64,000 bases of DNA, taken from Streptomyces lavendofoliae. GTDB lineage: Bacteria > Actinomycetota > Actinomycetes > Streptomycetales > Streptomycetaceae. Below, one piece after another: positions 1 to 7,991 of the stretch. The position numbers and the translations under genes are program-made. Under the pieces are notes generated by a model. That model was given only the letters and a program-made list of their open reading frames with translations. It was not told where the DNA came from and did no database searches. The stretch spans positions 62,001 to 126,000 of the forward strand of contig NZ_BMTP01000003.1 of NCBI RefSeq assembly GCF_014649735.1, written 5' to 3'. Positions within the stretch are counted from its first letter, which is position 1. Every line of letters starts with the position of its first letter.

Positions 1-3
1 ACC

Positions 4-981
4 ATGGGCAAGAAGCGTCCCCAGACGACCAGGGCCGGGAAGCCGCAAGCGCAGCTGAAGGAGGGCGAGATCCCGGTCGTCGGCGCCCGCGAGCCCTGCC
101 CCTGCGGTTCGGGCCGCCGCTACAAGGCCTGCCACGGCCGGGCGGCCGCCCACGCGGTGACCGAGCTGGTCCAGCGTCCCTTCGAGGGGCTGCCCGGCGA
201 GTGCGACTGGGTCGCCCTGCGCGAGCTGGTCCCCGCCGCCACCGCGCCGCTGCACCTCAAGGACGGCCTGCCCGAGGGCGTGCCGTCGGTGACGCTCGCG
301 ACCGTCCTGCCCATGGCCTGGCCCGCGCTGCGCCGCGACGACGGCTCCGTCCTGCTCGCCCTCCAGAACGACACCTCCTCCGGGGACCTGAGCCGCGACC
401 TCGCCGACACCCTCCAGCGCGCGCTGGCCGCCGAGCCCGGTACGCCGGTCGCCTCGCACCGGGTGCCGGCCGACGGCCCGCGCCTCCAGGACCTGCTGGA
501 CACGGGCGCCGCCTTCGAGCCGGACGTCCACTCGGGCTTCGAGTTCTGGGTGCCGGACTCCGACAAGAGCGCGTCGCCGGAGGTGGCCGCCTCCCTGGAG
601 CGGGCCAACGCCGCCGCGATCCCGACCGTCAAGCTGTCCGGCACGGACGCCGCGTACTGGTGCGAGACGCCCGAGAAGAACCACCTGCGGTGGGTCATGC
701 CGCACCCCGAGGAGCAGCTGCTCGACGCGCTGGCCCGGCTGCACGCCGCCGGACGGTCCTCGCTCGGCGAGGGCACCCGGCTGGTGGGCTCGTTCCGGGC
801 GCACGGGCTGATGGTGCCGGTGTGGGACCTGCCGACCGGGATGGGCGCGAAGGAGTGCGAGCAGCCGGCCGCCGATTTCGCGGAGCGGCTCGCGGAGGCG
901 CTCGCGGTCGACGCGCCGCTGACGGCCGAGGAGCGGCGGGCGCGCGGCGGGCTCACCAACCGCCAGGTCACCCTCAGCTGA
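4..981 (+). CDS. SEC-C motif / DUF5926 family protein
   Basis: 325 aa. The N-terminus carries a SEC-C zinc-binding motif (PCPCGSGRRYKACHG, Cys32, Cys34, Cys43, His44) after a basic start. This is the C-x-C-x8-C-H pattern found at the end of SecA and in many unrelated proteins. The rest resembles the actinobacterial DUF5926 family, whose function I do not know. The ATG lies 3 bases from the window edge, so no ribosome site can be seen and an upstream start cannot be excluded; MGKKRP is a typical start for the family. The role is unassigned; zinc binding is inferred from the motif only. Confidence 0.85.
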   Translation: MGKKRPQTTRAGKPQAQLKEGEIPVVGAREPCPCGSGRRYKACHGRAAAHAVTELVQRPFEGLPGECDWVALRELVPAATAPLHLKDGLPEGVPSVTLATVLPMAWPALRRDDGSVLLALQNDTSSGDLSRDLADTLQRALAAEPGTPVASHRVPADGPRLQDLLDTGAAFEPDVHSGFEFWVPDSDKSASPEVAASLERANAAAIPTVKLSGTDAAYWCETPEKNHLRWVMPHPEEQLLDALARLHAAGRSSLGEGTRLVGSFRAHGLMVPVWDLPTGMGAKECEQPAADFAERLAEALAVDAPLTAEERRARGGLTNRQVTLS

Positions 982-1087
982 TCCTCTACCAGAGGCACCC
1001 TCGTCCTCACATCCCGACCGGTCGGTGACTTCCGCCACAAGTGCCCGTACCCGAGGGTAAATTCCTGTCCGAATAACTGAGATCGAA

Positions 1088-1170
1088 TTTGCGAACAGCC
1101 GATCTCTTGTTACGGTGCTTGAAGCCCGGTCGCTGGTGCATCCCCCGTCGCCAGCGACCGGGCCCTTCCA
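1088..1170 (+). ncRNA. candidate short hairpin RNA with its own promoter
   Basis: A promoter-like pair TTGCGA (1089-1094) and TACGGT (1111-1116), about 16 bp apart, is followed immediately by a perfect 13-bp inverted repeat, GCCCGGTCGCTGG / CCAGCGACCGGGC (1124-1136 and 1151-1163). A transcript from this promoter would start at the hairpin and run towards the 3' end of the opposing secreted-protein gene. There is no T-run beyond a short CCTTCC. It could equally be an inefficient terminator for the flanking convergent genes. Confidence 0.3.
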
Positions 1171-1203
1171 TTTCCGCGGAATGGGAGCCTCCACCCCGGC
1201 GCC

Positions 1204-1800
1204 TCAACTGGTGGCGCCCTCCGGCGAGTTGCTCCCCGAGCGCAGCAGCAGCGGGCTTTCCCCGCTCTCCGCGAACTCCGCCACCGCCGTGTATTCGGCG
1301 GAAGTCCCGCGTGACGGCTCTCTGGGCGTCTCGCATACCCCCGGTTCGTCTTCCGCACGCACCTCGCAATGCGCTTGTACGGTGCGCCCGGCGGGTCCCA
1401 TCAGGGTGAGTACGGCGCCGAGCTCCTCGCCCGTCGCATTCCGGTAGTACGCCCGCGCCCAGGTGTCGCGCCCCTCGGCCAGGACGCACGTCTGGGCCTC
1501 CACCCCGTCCGGCGAGGCCACCTCGGGCCCGCAGCTCGCCGCGCCCGAGGCGGCCGGGGCATGGATTCCGGCCAGAAGTGCCGGCGCGCCCCCGGGCGCC
1601 TCCCCGGCCCCCCGCGGCGGCGTCGCGTCCACGAGCGGGCCGCCCGGACCGCCGCCCGGACCGCTCGGACCGCCGGGGGAACCGCCCGGCCCCCAGCCGG
1701 GGCCACCGGCCGGCCCCCCGGCCGGTCCGGCGGAGGCGGCCGGCGACAGCAGCGCGGCGGCCACCACCACGGCCCCGAGCCCGATGACGCGCAGATTCAT
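1204..1800 (-). CDS. secreted Gly/Pro-rich hypothetical protein
   Basis: 198 aa. A Sec signal peptide (about residues 1-24, hydrophobic VVVAAALL then ASA cleavage) is followed by a low-complexity GPGG-rich stretch (residues 25-55) and a globular C-terminal part with paired cysteines (CGP, CVL, CEV, CET). The start has AGGTGGGG 5 nt upstream. No family recognised. Four cysteines in an exported protein suggest disulphides. It is convergent with the SEC-C gene and probably monocistronic. Confidence 0.7.
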   Translation of the reverse strand: MNLRVIGLGAVVVAAALLSPAASAGPAGGPAGGPGWGPGGSPGGPSGPGGGPGGPLVDATPPRGAGEAPGGAPALLAGIHAPAASGAASCGPEVASPDGVEAQTCVLAEGRDTWARAYYRNATGEELGAVLTLMGPAGRTVQAHCEVRAEDEPGVCETPREPSRGTSAEYTAVAEFAESGESPLLLRSGSNSPEGATS

Positions 1801-1861
1801 GGGAACCCCACCTGCCCAACTGCCCGGGAAACTTGACGGTCAGGCGACGATAGCGACGGAA

Positions 1862-1883
1862 CGCGACCGCCCCGGCGGTCGCG
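1862..1883. terminator. GC-rich hairpin between two minus-strand genes
   Basis: Perfect 9-bp inverted repeat CGCGACCGC / GCGGTCGCG with a 4-nt loop, downstream of the prim-pol gene and upstream of the secreted-protein gene. It lacks a U-tract, as is common for Streptomyces terminators. Confidence 0.4.
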
Positions 1884-1978
1884 CGCCCGAATCCCGTACA
1901 ACTCGGCCCCGCTCACACCCGTACGAGTGACGCACGGGCGACAGCGGGGCCAGGAGCCGGCAGGCGCGGTTTCGGTCC

Positions 1979-2692
1979 TCAGTAACGCAGTCGGCTGCCG
2001 CCGTCCGGCGCGCTCGTGCTGGCCTCGACCAGTGCGTCGACGACCGCCTCCACGTCCGGCAGCCACGGGGACGCGGACCCGGCGAGCGGCGCGCGTTCCC
2101 AGCGCACCTGCCCGGTCCCGGTGTCCGAGGGCGGCAGCACCAGGTAGCCGCCCTCGCCGTGGAACCGCAGGGAGCTGGGCACGCAGTCCTTCACGTACAG
2201 CAGCTCACCGAGTTGTTCGAGGGTGTACGGGGCGACCAGCAGGGACCAGCGGGTGGGCGTCGCCACCACCGGGCCGAGCCGCATCTCCCGCCGGTCCAGC
2301 ACGCTCAGCGCCCGCGCCGCCGCGACGGCGGGCAGGCTCACGGCGCACGGCGCGCGGCCGCCGGTGGCGAGCAGCACCGGCGCGTCGGGCCGGTTGCCCC
2401 ACCACCAGCGCACCAGGCGTTCGTCGGTGGAGGCCGCGAGCAGGCCGGGGTCGAAGGGGTGTGCGCCGGGTACGACGCACTCGGGGTCGGGACAGGCACA
2501 GCCGCGTTCCCGGTCGCCGCGGCGGCCCCCCGGGGCTTCGCCCCGGGAGGTGCCCCCAGCCGCTTCGAGCCCCACGCCGGGGAGTACGGGCCAGTCCCAC
2601 TCGGTGGCGCACAGGAGCGCCGCGTCCAAATGGGCGGGCCTCCTCCTGCGCCGGAACCGGAGCCTGCGCCGCCTTCCGAGGATCTCGCGCAT
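1979..2692 (-). CDS. bifunctional DNA primase/polymerase (prim-pol) N-terminal domain protein
   Basis: 237 aa, a stand-alone protein resembling the N-terminal prim-pol domain of archaeo-eukaryotic primase type found in actinobacterial chromosomes and plasmids. It starts with a very basic patch (GRRRRLRFRRRRR), then has a cysteine-rich insert CACPDPECVVPGAHPFDPG typical of this family, and lacks any helicase domain. The start at 2692 has AAAGGAAC 8 nt upstream; in-frame codons up to 2737 have no better site. Catalytic acidic residues are hard to place with confidence, so polymerase activity is uncertain. Confidence 0.75.
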   Translation of the reverse strand: MREILGRRRRLRFRRRRRPAHLDAALLCATEWDWPVLPGVGLEAAGGTSRGEAPGGRRGDRERGCACPDPECVVPGAHPFDPGLLAASTDERLVRWWWGNRPDAPVLLATGGRAPCAVSLPAVAAARALSVLDRREMRLGPVVATPTRWSLLVAPYTLEQLGELLYVKDCVPSSLRFHGEGGYLVLPPSDTGTGQVRWERAPLAGSASPWLPDVEAVVDALVEASTSAPDGGSRLRY

Positions 2693-3219
2693 GAGCGCTC
2701 GTTCCTTTCCGTTGAACGCCGAGGTCATCCACATCACAACAAAAGGTGTGCGTCACTTCACTGTGCGTACGGTCCGGCGCGTCACCGCCGTGCCGGTGCC
2801 GGCATGGGGCCGGCCTCTCTTCGCCTGCGGCAGGACACACCGCCGGGGCCCGCCGAACACGGGCCGATCCACAGCCCGGACCGGGTGTCCCATTAAACGC
2901 GTGGCGGAGGGTGGCGCGCCCATGGCGCGCACTGGCGGTAGCGCTGTTCTCTTTCCCCGCCACTCGGGGACGGGGCGCGGCCTTCGGGGTCAAGGACGCC
3001 AGGGCTTCCCGCCGGGTTCCGGGCTTGCCCCAACTGCCCCTGGCCGACACCGTCTACGTACCCAGCCGACTCGGAACGACGCCCCCTCGGACCGCGTCCA
3101 CCGACGCCGCCTGTAGGGGGTGCCCCTTTTCGAACGGGGCTCAGTCGACCGCAAATCCTGTCCATGGGGGGCATTTTTGAGCCAGGTTGCGACTCAGGTA
3201 AATACCGGGTGCCCGAGCC
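2693..3219. other. 527-bp intergenic region
   Basis: Divergent promoter region between the prim-pol gene and the GAF-PP2C gene. It contains patches of lower GC (2725-2765 and 3150-3215) but no convincing ORF, RNA gene or repeat. A weak dyad GCCCC / GGGGC flanks TTTTCGAAC near 3122-3142. Confidence 0.5.
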
Positions 3220-4740
3220 GTGACAATGCTGGACATCGCCTCACTTGTGCGTGTAGATGTGGTTGCAGTGACAGCGGCGCAGATTGACATGGGGGTTTGC
3301 GATGCTATCCAGCGAAACGCGCCCGTCGAAGACTCGACTGCCATGAGCGCCCCTCACCTGCCGAAAGTGGCTGGAATCGATCCAACTGTTCCGGCGCCCG
3401 CGCACACTGCGGAGCCCCTGCACGGCCTCCCGACCCCACCCGTCGCACCCGGCGCGATGATCCAGGACAAGCTGGCGGGCTGGGTCTCCGACCTCACCAC
3501 GCTGCACGAACTCACCGAACGCCTCACCCGCACGGGCACCCTCCACGACGCCCTCCAGGAGGTCCTGCGCGCCGGCGCCGCGCTCGTCGGCGCCCGCCGA
3601 GGCATGGCCGTCCTCGAACCCGCCGACGGCCTCGGACCCACCACCACCATCGGGCTGGGCCTCGCCCACGCCGACCTCGGCACCATCGAGACCGTGCCGC
3701 GCAGCGCCACGTCCTACGGCCGCATCCTCGACGACCTGCCCGACGGGCCCCCCGCCGAGCGGCGGCCCTCCGGCGCCGCGGCCGTGGCCGTTCCCGACCT
3801 GTTCGCCGACGAGGGCCTCGATCCGCGCCACCGGGAGGTCGCCGCCCGCCTCGGCTACGCCGCCAGCTACGCCGTGCCGCTCACCACCGCGGCGGCCGGG
3901 AGGCTGGGTGCCGCCGTCTGGCTGTACGACGAGCCCGCCGAACCGGCCGAGGGCCGGCGCCACCTCGTCGGCCTGTACGGGAGGTACGCCTCCGAGCACC
4001 TGGCCCGGCTCCTGGAGCTGGAGCGGGGCCGCGCCAGGCTGGCCACCATCGCCGAGGAGCTGCTCCCCAGCCGGCTGCCGCGCGTCCCGGGCGTCCAGCT
4101 CGCCGCCCGGCACCGGACCGGCCCGCAGGGCGGCGGCGACTGGTACGACGCGCTGGCGCTGCCGGAGGGCGCGCTCGGCATGGCGGTCGGGTCGGTGTCC
4201 GGGTCGGGGCCCAGCGCGCTGGCCGCGATGGGCCGGCTGCGCGCCTCGCTGCGGGCGTACGCGGTGATGGAGGGCGAGGATCCCGTCGCCGTGCTCTCCG
4301 ACCTGGAGCTGCTGCTGCGCCTGACCGAGCCGGCCCGGTCGGCCACCGCGCTGTTCGCGTACGCCGAGCCCGCGCACCGCAGGGTCGTGCTGGCCGGGGC
4401 GGGGCACACCCCGCCGCTGATCGTGGGCGAGCGGCGCACCGAGTTCGTCGAGACGTCGCTGTCGGCCCCGCTCGGGATGCTGGCCTGCTGGGAGGCGCCG
4501 AGCGTGGAGATCGCCCCGGAACCGGGCGAGACGGTGCTGCTGTGCACGGACGGGTTGCTGCGGCGCACGGGGGACACGATGGACCGGGCCTTCGCGCGGC
4601 TGCACGCGGCCGCCACGACCGTCTCCAAGGCGGACCGGGCCGACCCGGGCGCGGTCGCCGACCACGTCCTGCGGACGGTGCTGCCGGACGGCGGGCGCGG
4701 GGACGAGGACGTGGTGGTGCTGGCCGCCCGCTTCGAGTGA
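3220..4740 (+). CDS. GAF domain PP2C-family (SpoIIE-type) phosphatase, metal site altered
   Basis: 506 aa from the GTG at 3220. A GAF domain occupies about residues 85-235 and a PPM/SpoIIE-type phosphatase domain about 265-505. The first metal Asp is present (GGGDWYD, Asp307), as are CTDGL and GDEDVVVL near the end. However, the usual GDVxGHG motif reads GSVSGSG, with Ser325 at the metal-binding Asp position. Activity may therefore be lost or changed. The start is unresolved: codons 1-41 have much weaker GC bias than the rest, so ATG 3343 (MSAPHLP) is a real alternative; neither has a strong ribosome site. Such proteins usually act in sigma/anti-sigma signalling. Confidence 0.75.
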   Translation: MTMLDIASLVRVDVVAVTAAQIDMGVCDAIQRNAPVEDSTAMSAPHLPKVAGIDPTVPAPAHTAEPLHGLPTPPVAPGAMIQDKLAGWVSDLTTLHELTERLTRTGTLHDALQEVLRAGAALVGARRGMAVLEPADGLGPTTTIGLGLAHADLGTIETVPRSATSYGRILDDLPDGPPAERRPSGAAAVAVPDLFADEGLDPRHREVAARLGYAASYAVPLTTAAAGRLGAAVWLYDEPAEPAEGRRHLVGLYGRYASEHLARLLELERGRARLATIAEELLPSRLPRVPGVQLAARHRTGPQGGGDWYDALALPEGALGMAVGSVSGSGPSALAAMGRLRASLRAYAVMEGEDPVAVLSDLELLLRLTEPARSATALFAYAEPAHRRVVLAGAGHTPPLIVGERRTEFVETSLSAPLGMLACWEAPSVEIAPEPGETVLLCTDGLLRRTGDTMDRAFARLHAAATTVSKADRADPGAVADHVLRTVLPDGGRGDEDVVVLAARFE

Positions 4741-4862
4741 CGGCGCGGTGACGAAAGGCCCTGGGGCCGGCCGTCCGCACGACCGTACGATGGTGGGGAT
4801 CCCCCCTGCCCGGCACCCGGGCGTGGGGGAGGTCGATGTCGTACCGATCAGGAGGCGGACCC

Positions 4863-6326
4863 GTGGCCGAAGAGCTCACCCCGGAGACCCCGGAAGAGAC
4901 CGACGAGCCGATCAAGCAGCGCAAGAACGGCCTGTACCCGGGCGTGTCCGACGAGCTCGCGGAGAACATGAAGTCGGGCTGGGCCGACACCGAGCTGCGC
5001 GGCCTGGAGCCCATAGCGCAGGCGGCGCACACCGCGGCCCGCCGCGCGGCGCTGTCCGAGCGCTTCCCCGGCGAGCGGCTGGTGATCCCCTCGGGCAACC
5101 TGCGGACCCGCTCCAACGACACGGAGTACGCCTTCCGCCCGTCGACGGAGTACGCGTACCTCACCGGTGACCACACCCACGACAGCGTCCTGGTGCTGGA
5201 GCCGCGGAAGGCCGGCGGCCACGAGGCCACGGTCTACCTCCTGCCGCGCTCGGACCGGGAGAACGGCGAGTTCTGGCTCGACGGGCAGGGCGAGCTGTGG
5301 GTGGGCCGCCGGCACTCCCTCACGGAGGCGGAGCAACTGCTCGGCATCCCGGCCAAGGACGTGCGCGACCTGCCTGCCGCCCTGGCGGAGGCGACCGGCC
5401 CGGTGCGCAACGTGCGCGGCCACGACGCGGGCATCGAGGCGGCCCTGACCGACAAGGTCACCGCCGAGCGCGACGAGGAACTGCGGGTGTACCTCTCCGA
5501 GGCGCGCCTGGTGAAGGACGAGTTCGAGATCGGCGAGCTCCAGCGCGCCTGCGACTCGACCGCGCGGGGCTTCGAGGACGTCGTCCGGGTGCTGGACAAG
5601 GCCGAGGCGACCAGCGAGCGCTACATCGAGGGCACCTTCTTCCTGCGCGCCCGCGTCGAGGGCAACGACATCGGCTACGGCTCCATCTGCGCGGCCGGAC
5701 CGCACGCCACGACCCTGCACTGGGTGCGCAACGACGGCCCGGTCCGCTCCGGCGAGCTGCTGCTGCTGGACGCGGGCGTGGAGACGACGACCCTCTACAC
5801 GGCCGATGTGACGCGGACCCTGCCGATCAACGGCCGGTTCACCGAGCTCCAGCGCAAGATCTACGACGCCGTGTACGACGCCCAGGAGGCGGGCATCGCG
5901 GCGGTGCGGCCCGGCGCCAAGTACCGCGAGTTCCACGACGCCGCGCAGCGGGTGCTGGCCGAGCGGCTGGTGTCCTGGGGCCTGCTCGGCGACATGGACG
6001 TGGAGAAGGTTCTGGAGCTGGGTCTCCAGCGCCGCTGGACCCTGCACGGCACCGGTCACATGCTGGGCATGGACGTCCACGACTGCGCGGCCGCGCGGAC
6101 CGAGACGTACGTGGACGGCGTCCTGGAGCCGGGCATGTGCCTGACCGTCGAGCCGGGTCTGTACTTCCAGGCGGACGACCTGACGGTGCCGGAGGAGTAC
6201 CGGGGCATCGGCGTCCGGATCGAGGACGACATCCTGGTCACCGAGGACGGCAACCGGAACCTGTCGGCCGCGCTGCCCCGCAGGTCGGACGAGGTCGAGG
6301 CGTGGATGGCGGGCCTGAAGGGCTGA
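4863..6326 (+). CDS. pepP: Xaa-Pro aminopeptidase (M24B, PepP type)
   Basis: 487 aa. N-terminal creatinase-like domain and C-terminal pita-bread fold. The metal ligands are visible: Asp in LLDAG and Asp in TADVTR, His in GTGHMLGMDVHD, Glu in TVEPGLYF and Glu in RIEDD. Cleaves N-terminal residues preceding proline in the cytoplasm, using two metal ions. The start is GTG 4863, with a perfect AGGAGG 8 nt upstream; the longer reading from 4836 would bury this site. Followed by a strong terminator and a convergent gene. Confidence 0.9.
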   Translation: MAEELTPETPEETDEPIKQRKNGLYPGVSDELAENMKSGWADTELRGLEPIAQAAHTAARRAALSERFPGERLVIPSGNLRTRSNDTEYAFRPSTEYAYLTGDHTHDSVLVLEPRKAGGHEATVYLLPRSDRENGEFWLDGQGELWVGRRHSLTEAEQLLGIPAKDVRDLPAALAEATGPVRNVRGHDAGIEAALTDKVTAERDEELRVYLSEARLVKDEFEIGELQRACDSTARGFEDVVRVLDKAEATSERYIEGTFFLRARVEGNDIGYGSICAAGPHATTLHWVRNDGPVRSGELLLLDAGVETTTLYTADVTRTLPINGRFTELQRKIYDAVYDAQEAGIAAVRPGAKYREFHDAAQRVLAERLVSWGLLGDMDVEKVLELGLQRRWTLHGTGHMLGMDVHDCAAARTETYVDGVLEPGMCLTVEPGLYFQADDLTVPEEYRGIGVRIEDDILVTEDGNRNLSAALPRRSDEVEAWMAGLKG

Positions 6327-6351
6327 GCCTTTGCCCCGGCCCCCGTCGCCA

Positions 6352-6388
6352 CGAGGCCCCCGCCGGTCGCCACCGGCGGGGGGCCTCG
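6352..6388. terminator. bidirectional terminator hairpin
   Basis: Near-perfect inverted repeat with 15-bp arms (CGAGGCCCCCGCCGG / CCGGCGGGGGGCCTCG) between the convergent pepP and ATP-binding protein genes. Confidence 0.75.
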
Positions 6389-6403
6389 TCGTACGCGTGC
6401 GCT

Positions 6404-6856
6404 TCAGGAGGCCACGAGCGGGGCGTCCGTACGCCACTTGACGATCTTGTCGAAGCTGACGACCGCGCCGCCGCGCCCCGATCTGTTGCCGAAGTGGACG
6501 TGGTCGGCCAGTTCCTCGATGAGGCGCAGGCCCCGGCCGTTCTCCGCCTCCAGGACGGGCCGGCGTACCGTGGGCGCGGGTCCGGCGGGGAAACCGGGGC
6601 CCGAGTCCGCCACTTCGATGCGGCACTTCTCGCCGTCCAGGTACGCGGTCACGCGGTACTCCGCGGAGACGTCCCCCGTCTCCGTCCGCCCGCCGTGCTC
6701 CACCGCGTTGGCGCACGCCTCGGTGAGGGCGAGGGACAGGTCGTAGGAGATCTCCGGGTCGACGCCCGCCGTCTCCATGGTGCCGAGGAGGAGGCGACGG
6801 GCGAGCGGAACGCTCGCGGCCTCGCGCCGCAAATGGAGTGACCACCAGATGCTCAT
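6404..6856 (-). CDS. RsbW-like ATP-binding (HATPase_c) regulatory protein
   Basis: 150 aa single-domain GHKL ATPase of the anti-sigma/serine kinase type. N-box ALTEACANAVEH, G1 box DSGPGFP and G2 box NGRGLRLI are all intact. Streptomyces encodes dozens of these; partners are anti-anti-sigma proteins and PP2C phosphatases, for example the degenerate PP2C nearby at 3220-4740 (inference only). The ATG has AGGAGG about 9 nt upstream and overlaps by 4 nt (ATGA) the stop of a possible 52-aa leader ORF, suggesting translational coupling. Confidence 0.85.
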   Translation of the reverse strand: MSIWWSLHLRREAASVPLARRLLLGTMETAGVDPEISYDLSLALTEACANAVEHGGRTETGDVSAEYRVTAYLDGEKCRIEVADSGPGFPAGPAPTVRRPVLEAENGRGLRLIEELADHVHFGNRSGRGGAVVSFDKIVKWRTDAPLVAS

Positions 6857-7011
6857 GCTCCAGCCTCCTGGCTGCGGCTCGACATACCGTTACGTATTGC
6901 CCCCACCTCTGCGTAGTAAGCCCCGCGTTGACGCGAGGGCCCCCGTTCGGCGGATATGCGTAGCCCGTACGCCGGTGTATGTCGGCGTGTGTCGCACTCT
7001 GTCCGGGCCAT
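6853..7011 (-). CDS. possible 52-aa leader ORF coupled to the ATP-binding protein
   Basis: Starts ATG 7011 with GGAG 5 nt upstream and ends in a TGA that overlaps the ATG of the RsbW-like gene (ATGA). The peptide is basic and Tyr/Ser-rich (contains GAYYAEVGAIRNG and ends SSRSQEAGA). Third-position GC is only about 63 percent, well below real genes here, so it is either a weakly selected leader peptide or a chance ORF. An inner ATG at 6885 would give a 10-aa peptide with the same coupling. Confidence 0.3.
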   Translation of the reverse strand: MARTECDTRRHTPAYGLRISAERGPSRQRGAYYAEVGAIRNGMSSRSQEAGA

Positions 7012-7090
7012 GCGGACTCCGGTGGCCAAACGGTGACCTTCCGGACCTGCCGTGTGCGCGGAAGGGGCGCAGTGCGATGATGGCCCGGCC

Positions 7091-7906
7091 ATGTATGCCC
7101 CTTCCGCTGGTCCGCGGCTGCTGAGGGCCGCGGTGTTCACCGCGGTCTGCCTCGTGCTGTCCGCGCTGGGACATGTGCTCGCGGCCTGCGAGACCGTCCC
7201 GTGGTGGACGCTGGCCCTCGGTTTCCTCTGCGTGTTCGTGTCGGTCGTGCCGTTCGCCGGGCGCGAGCGCTCGCTTCCCGTGATCGCCACGGCGCTGGCC
7301 GGCGGCCAGCTCGGCCTGCACGCGCTGTTCGGGCTCGGACAGCGACAGCGGCTCACGGTGGGTATCGGCGACCGGGCGGACGACGCGCTGATCCGGATGG
7401 CTGCCAAACTGGTGTGCGGGGCGGGCGCTTCGTCGCTGAGCCCCGCGGACGCGCACCGGATCGTCACCCGCGCCGGACTGGACCCGGCCACGGCCGTGTC
7501 CCGCGCGGAACACGCCGGACACGCGGGGCACACGGGCGTCGCCGGCATCGTGGCGGAACCCGCCGCCGGGCTGTGGCCCGGCCTCCCCATGATCCTCGGA
7601 CACCTGCTGGCCGCCGTCGCGACCGGCTGGCTGCTGCGGCGCGGCGACCTCGCCCTGCTGAAGCTGGGCCGGCTGTCGTCGCGCGGTGCCACCGGGCTCG
7701 CCGAAGGGGCGCTCGTACGCTCGCTGCGCGCCTCCCTCGCCCTCGTACGCGCCCTGGTCGCCGGGCTGCCCGCGCTGCCCGCGGGCGGGCCGAGGCCGCC
7801 GCGCGCCGAGGACGACCCCCCGCCGCCCGCCGCGGCGGAAGCACTCCAGCACACGGTGATCAGGCGCGGCCCCCCGGCCGTATCCCTCTACGCCCTCGCA
7901 GCCTGA
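7091..7906 (+). CDS. copper-cluster integral membrane protein of unknown function
   Basis: 271 aa from ATG 7091 (GTG 7052 is an alternative). About four hydrophobic segments: residues 12-35, 43-62, 68-85 and one near 165-185, then a basic amphipathic stretch and a Pro-rich tail. A His-containing run HAGHAGHTG lies in the external or loop region and could bind metal. It sits 85 bp upstream of ycnI at the head of the copper-handling genes, with which it is probably co-expressed. No family recognised with confidence. Confidence 0.65.
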   Translation: MYAPSAGPRLLRAAVFTAVCLVLSALGHVLAACETVPWWTLALGFLCVFVSVVPFAGRERSLPVIATALAGGQLGLHALFGLGQRQRLTVGIGDRADDALIRMAAKLVCGAGASSLSPADAHRIVTRAGLDPATAVSRAEHAGHAGHTGVAGIVAEPAAGLWPGLPMILGHLLAAVATGWLLRRGDLALLKLGRLSSRGATGLAEGALVRSLRASLALVRALVAGLPALPAGGPRPPRAEDDPPPPAAAEALQHTVIRRGPPAVSLYALAA

Positions 7907-7991
7907 CACGGCCCACTCGACGGGAGTGGTGCCGTGGTGCGCCCTCGCGCGCTTTCACCGCTTTCCTGCTCTCTGTGGAGTGTGTTCCGTC

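Noticed and set aside
3100..3180. tRNA or structured RNA in the gap before the PP2C gene
   Set aside because: Only a 5-bp GCCCC/GGGGC stem; no cloverleaf, T-loop or A/B box-like sequence.
6890..7909. Long minus-strand frames opposite the copper-cluster membrane protein
   Set aside because: Antisense shadows without ribosome sites; the plus-strand frame has the expected codon bias and membrane helices.
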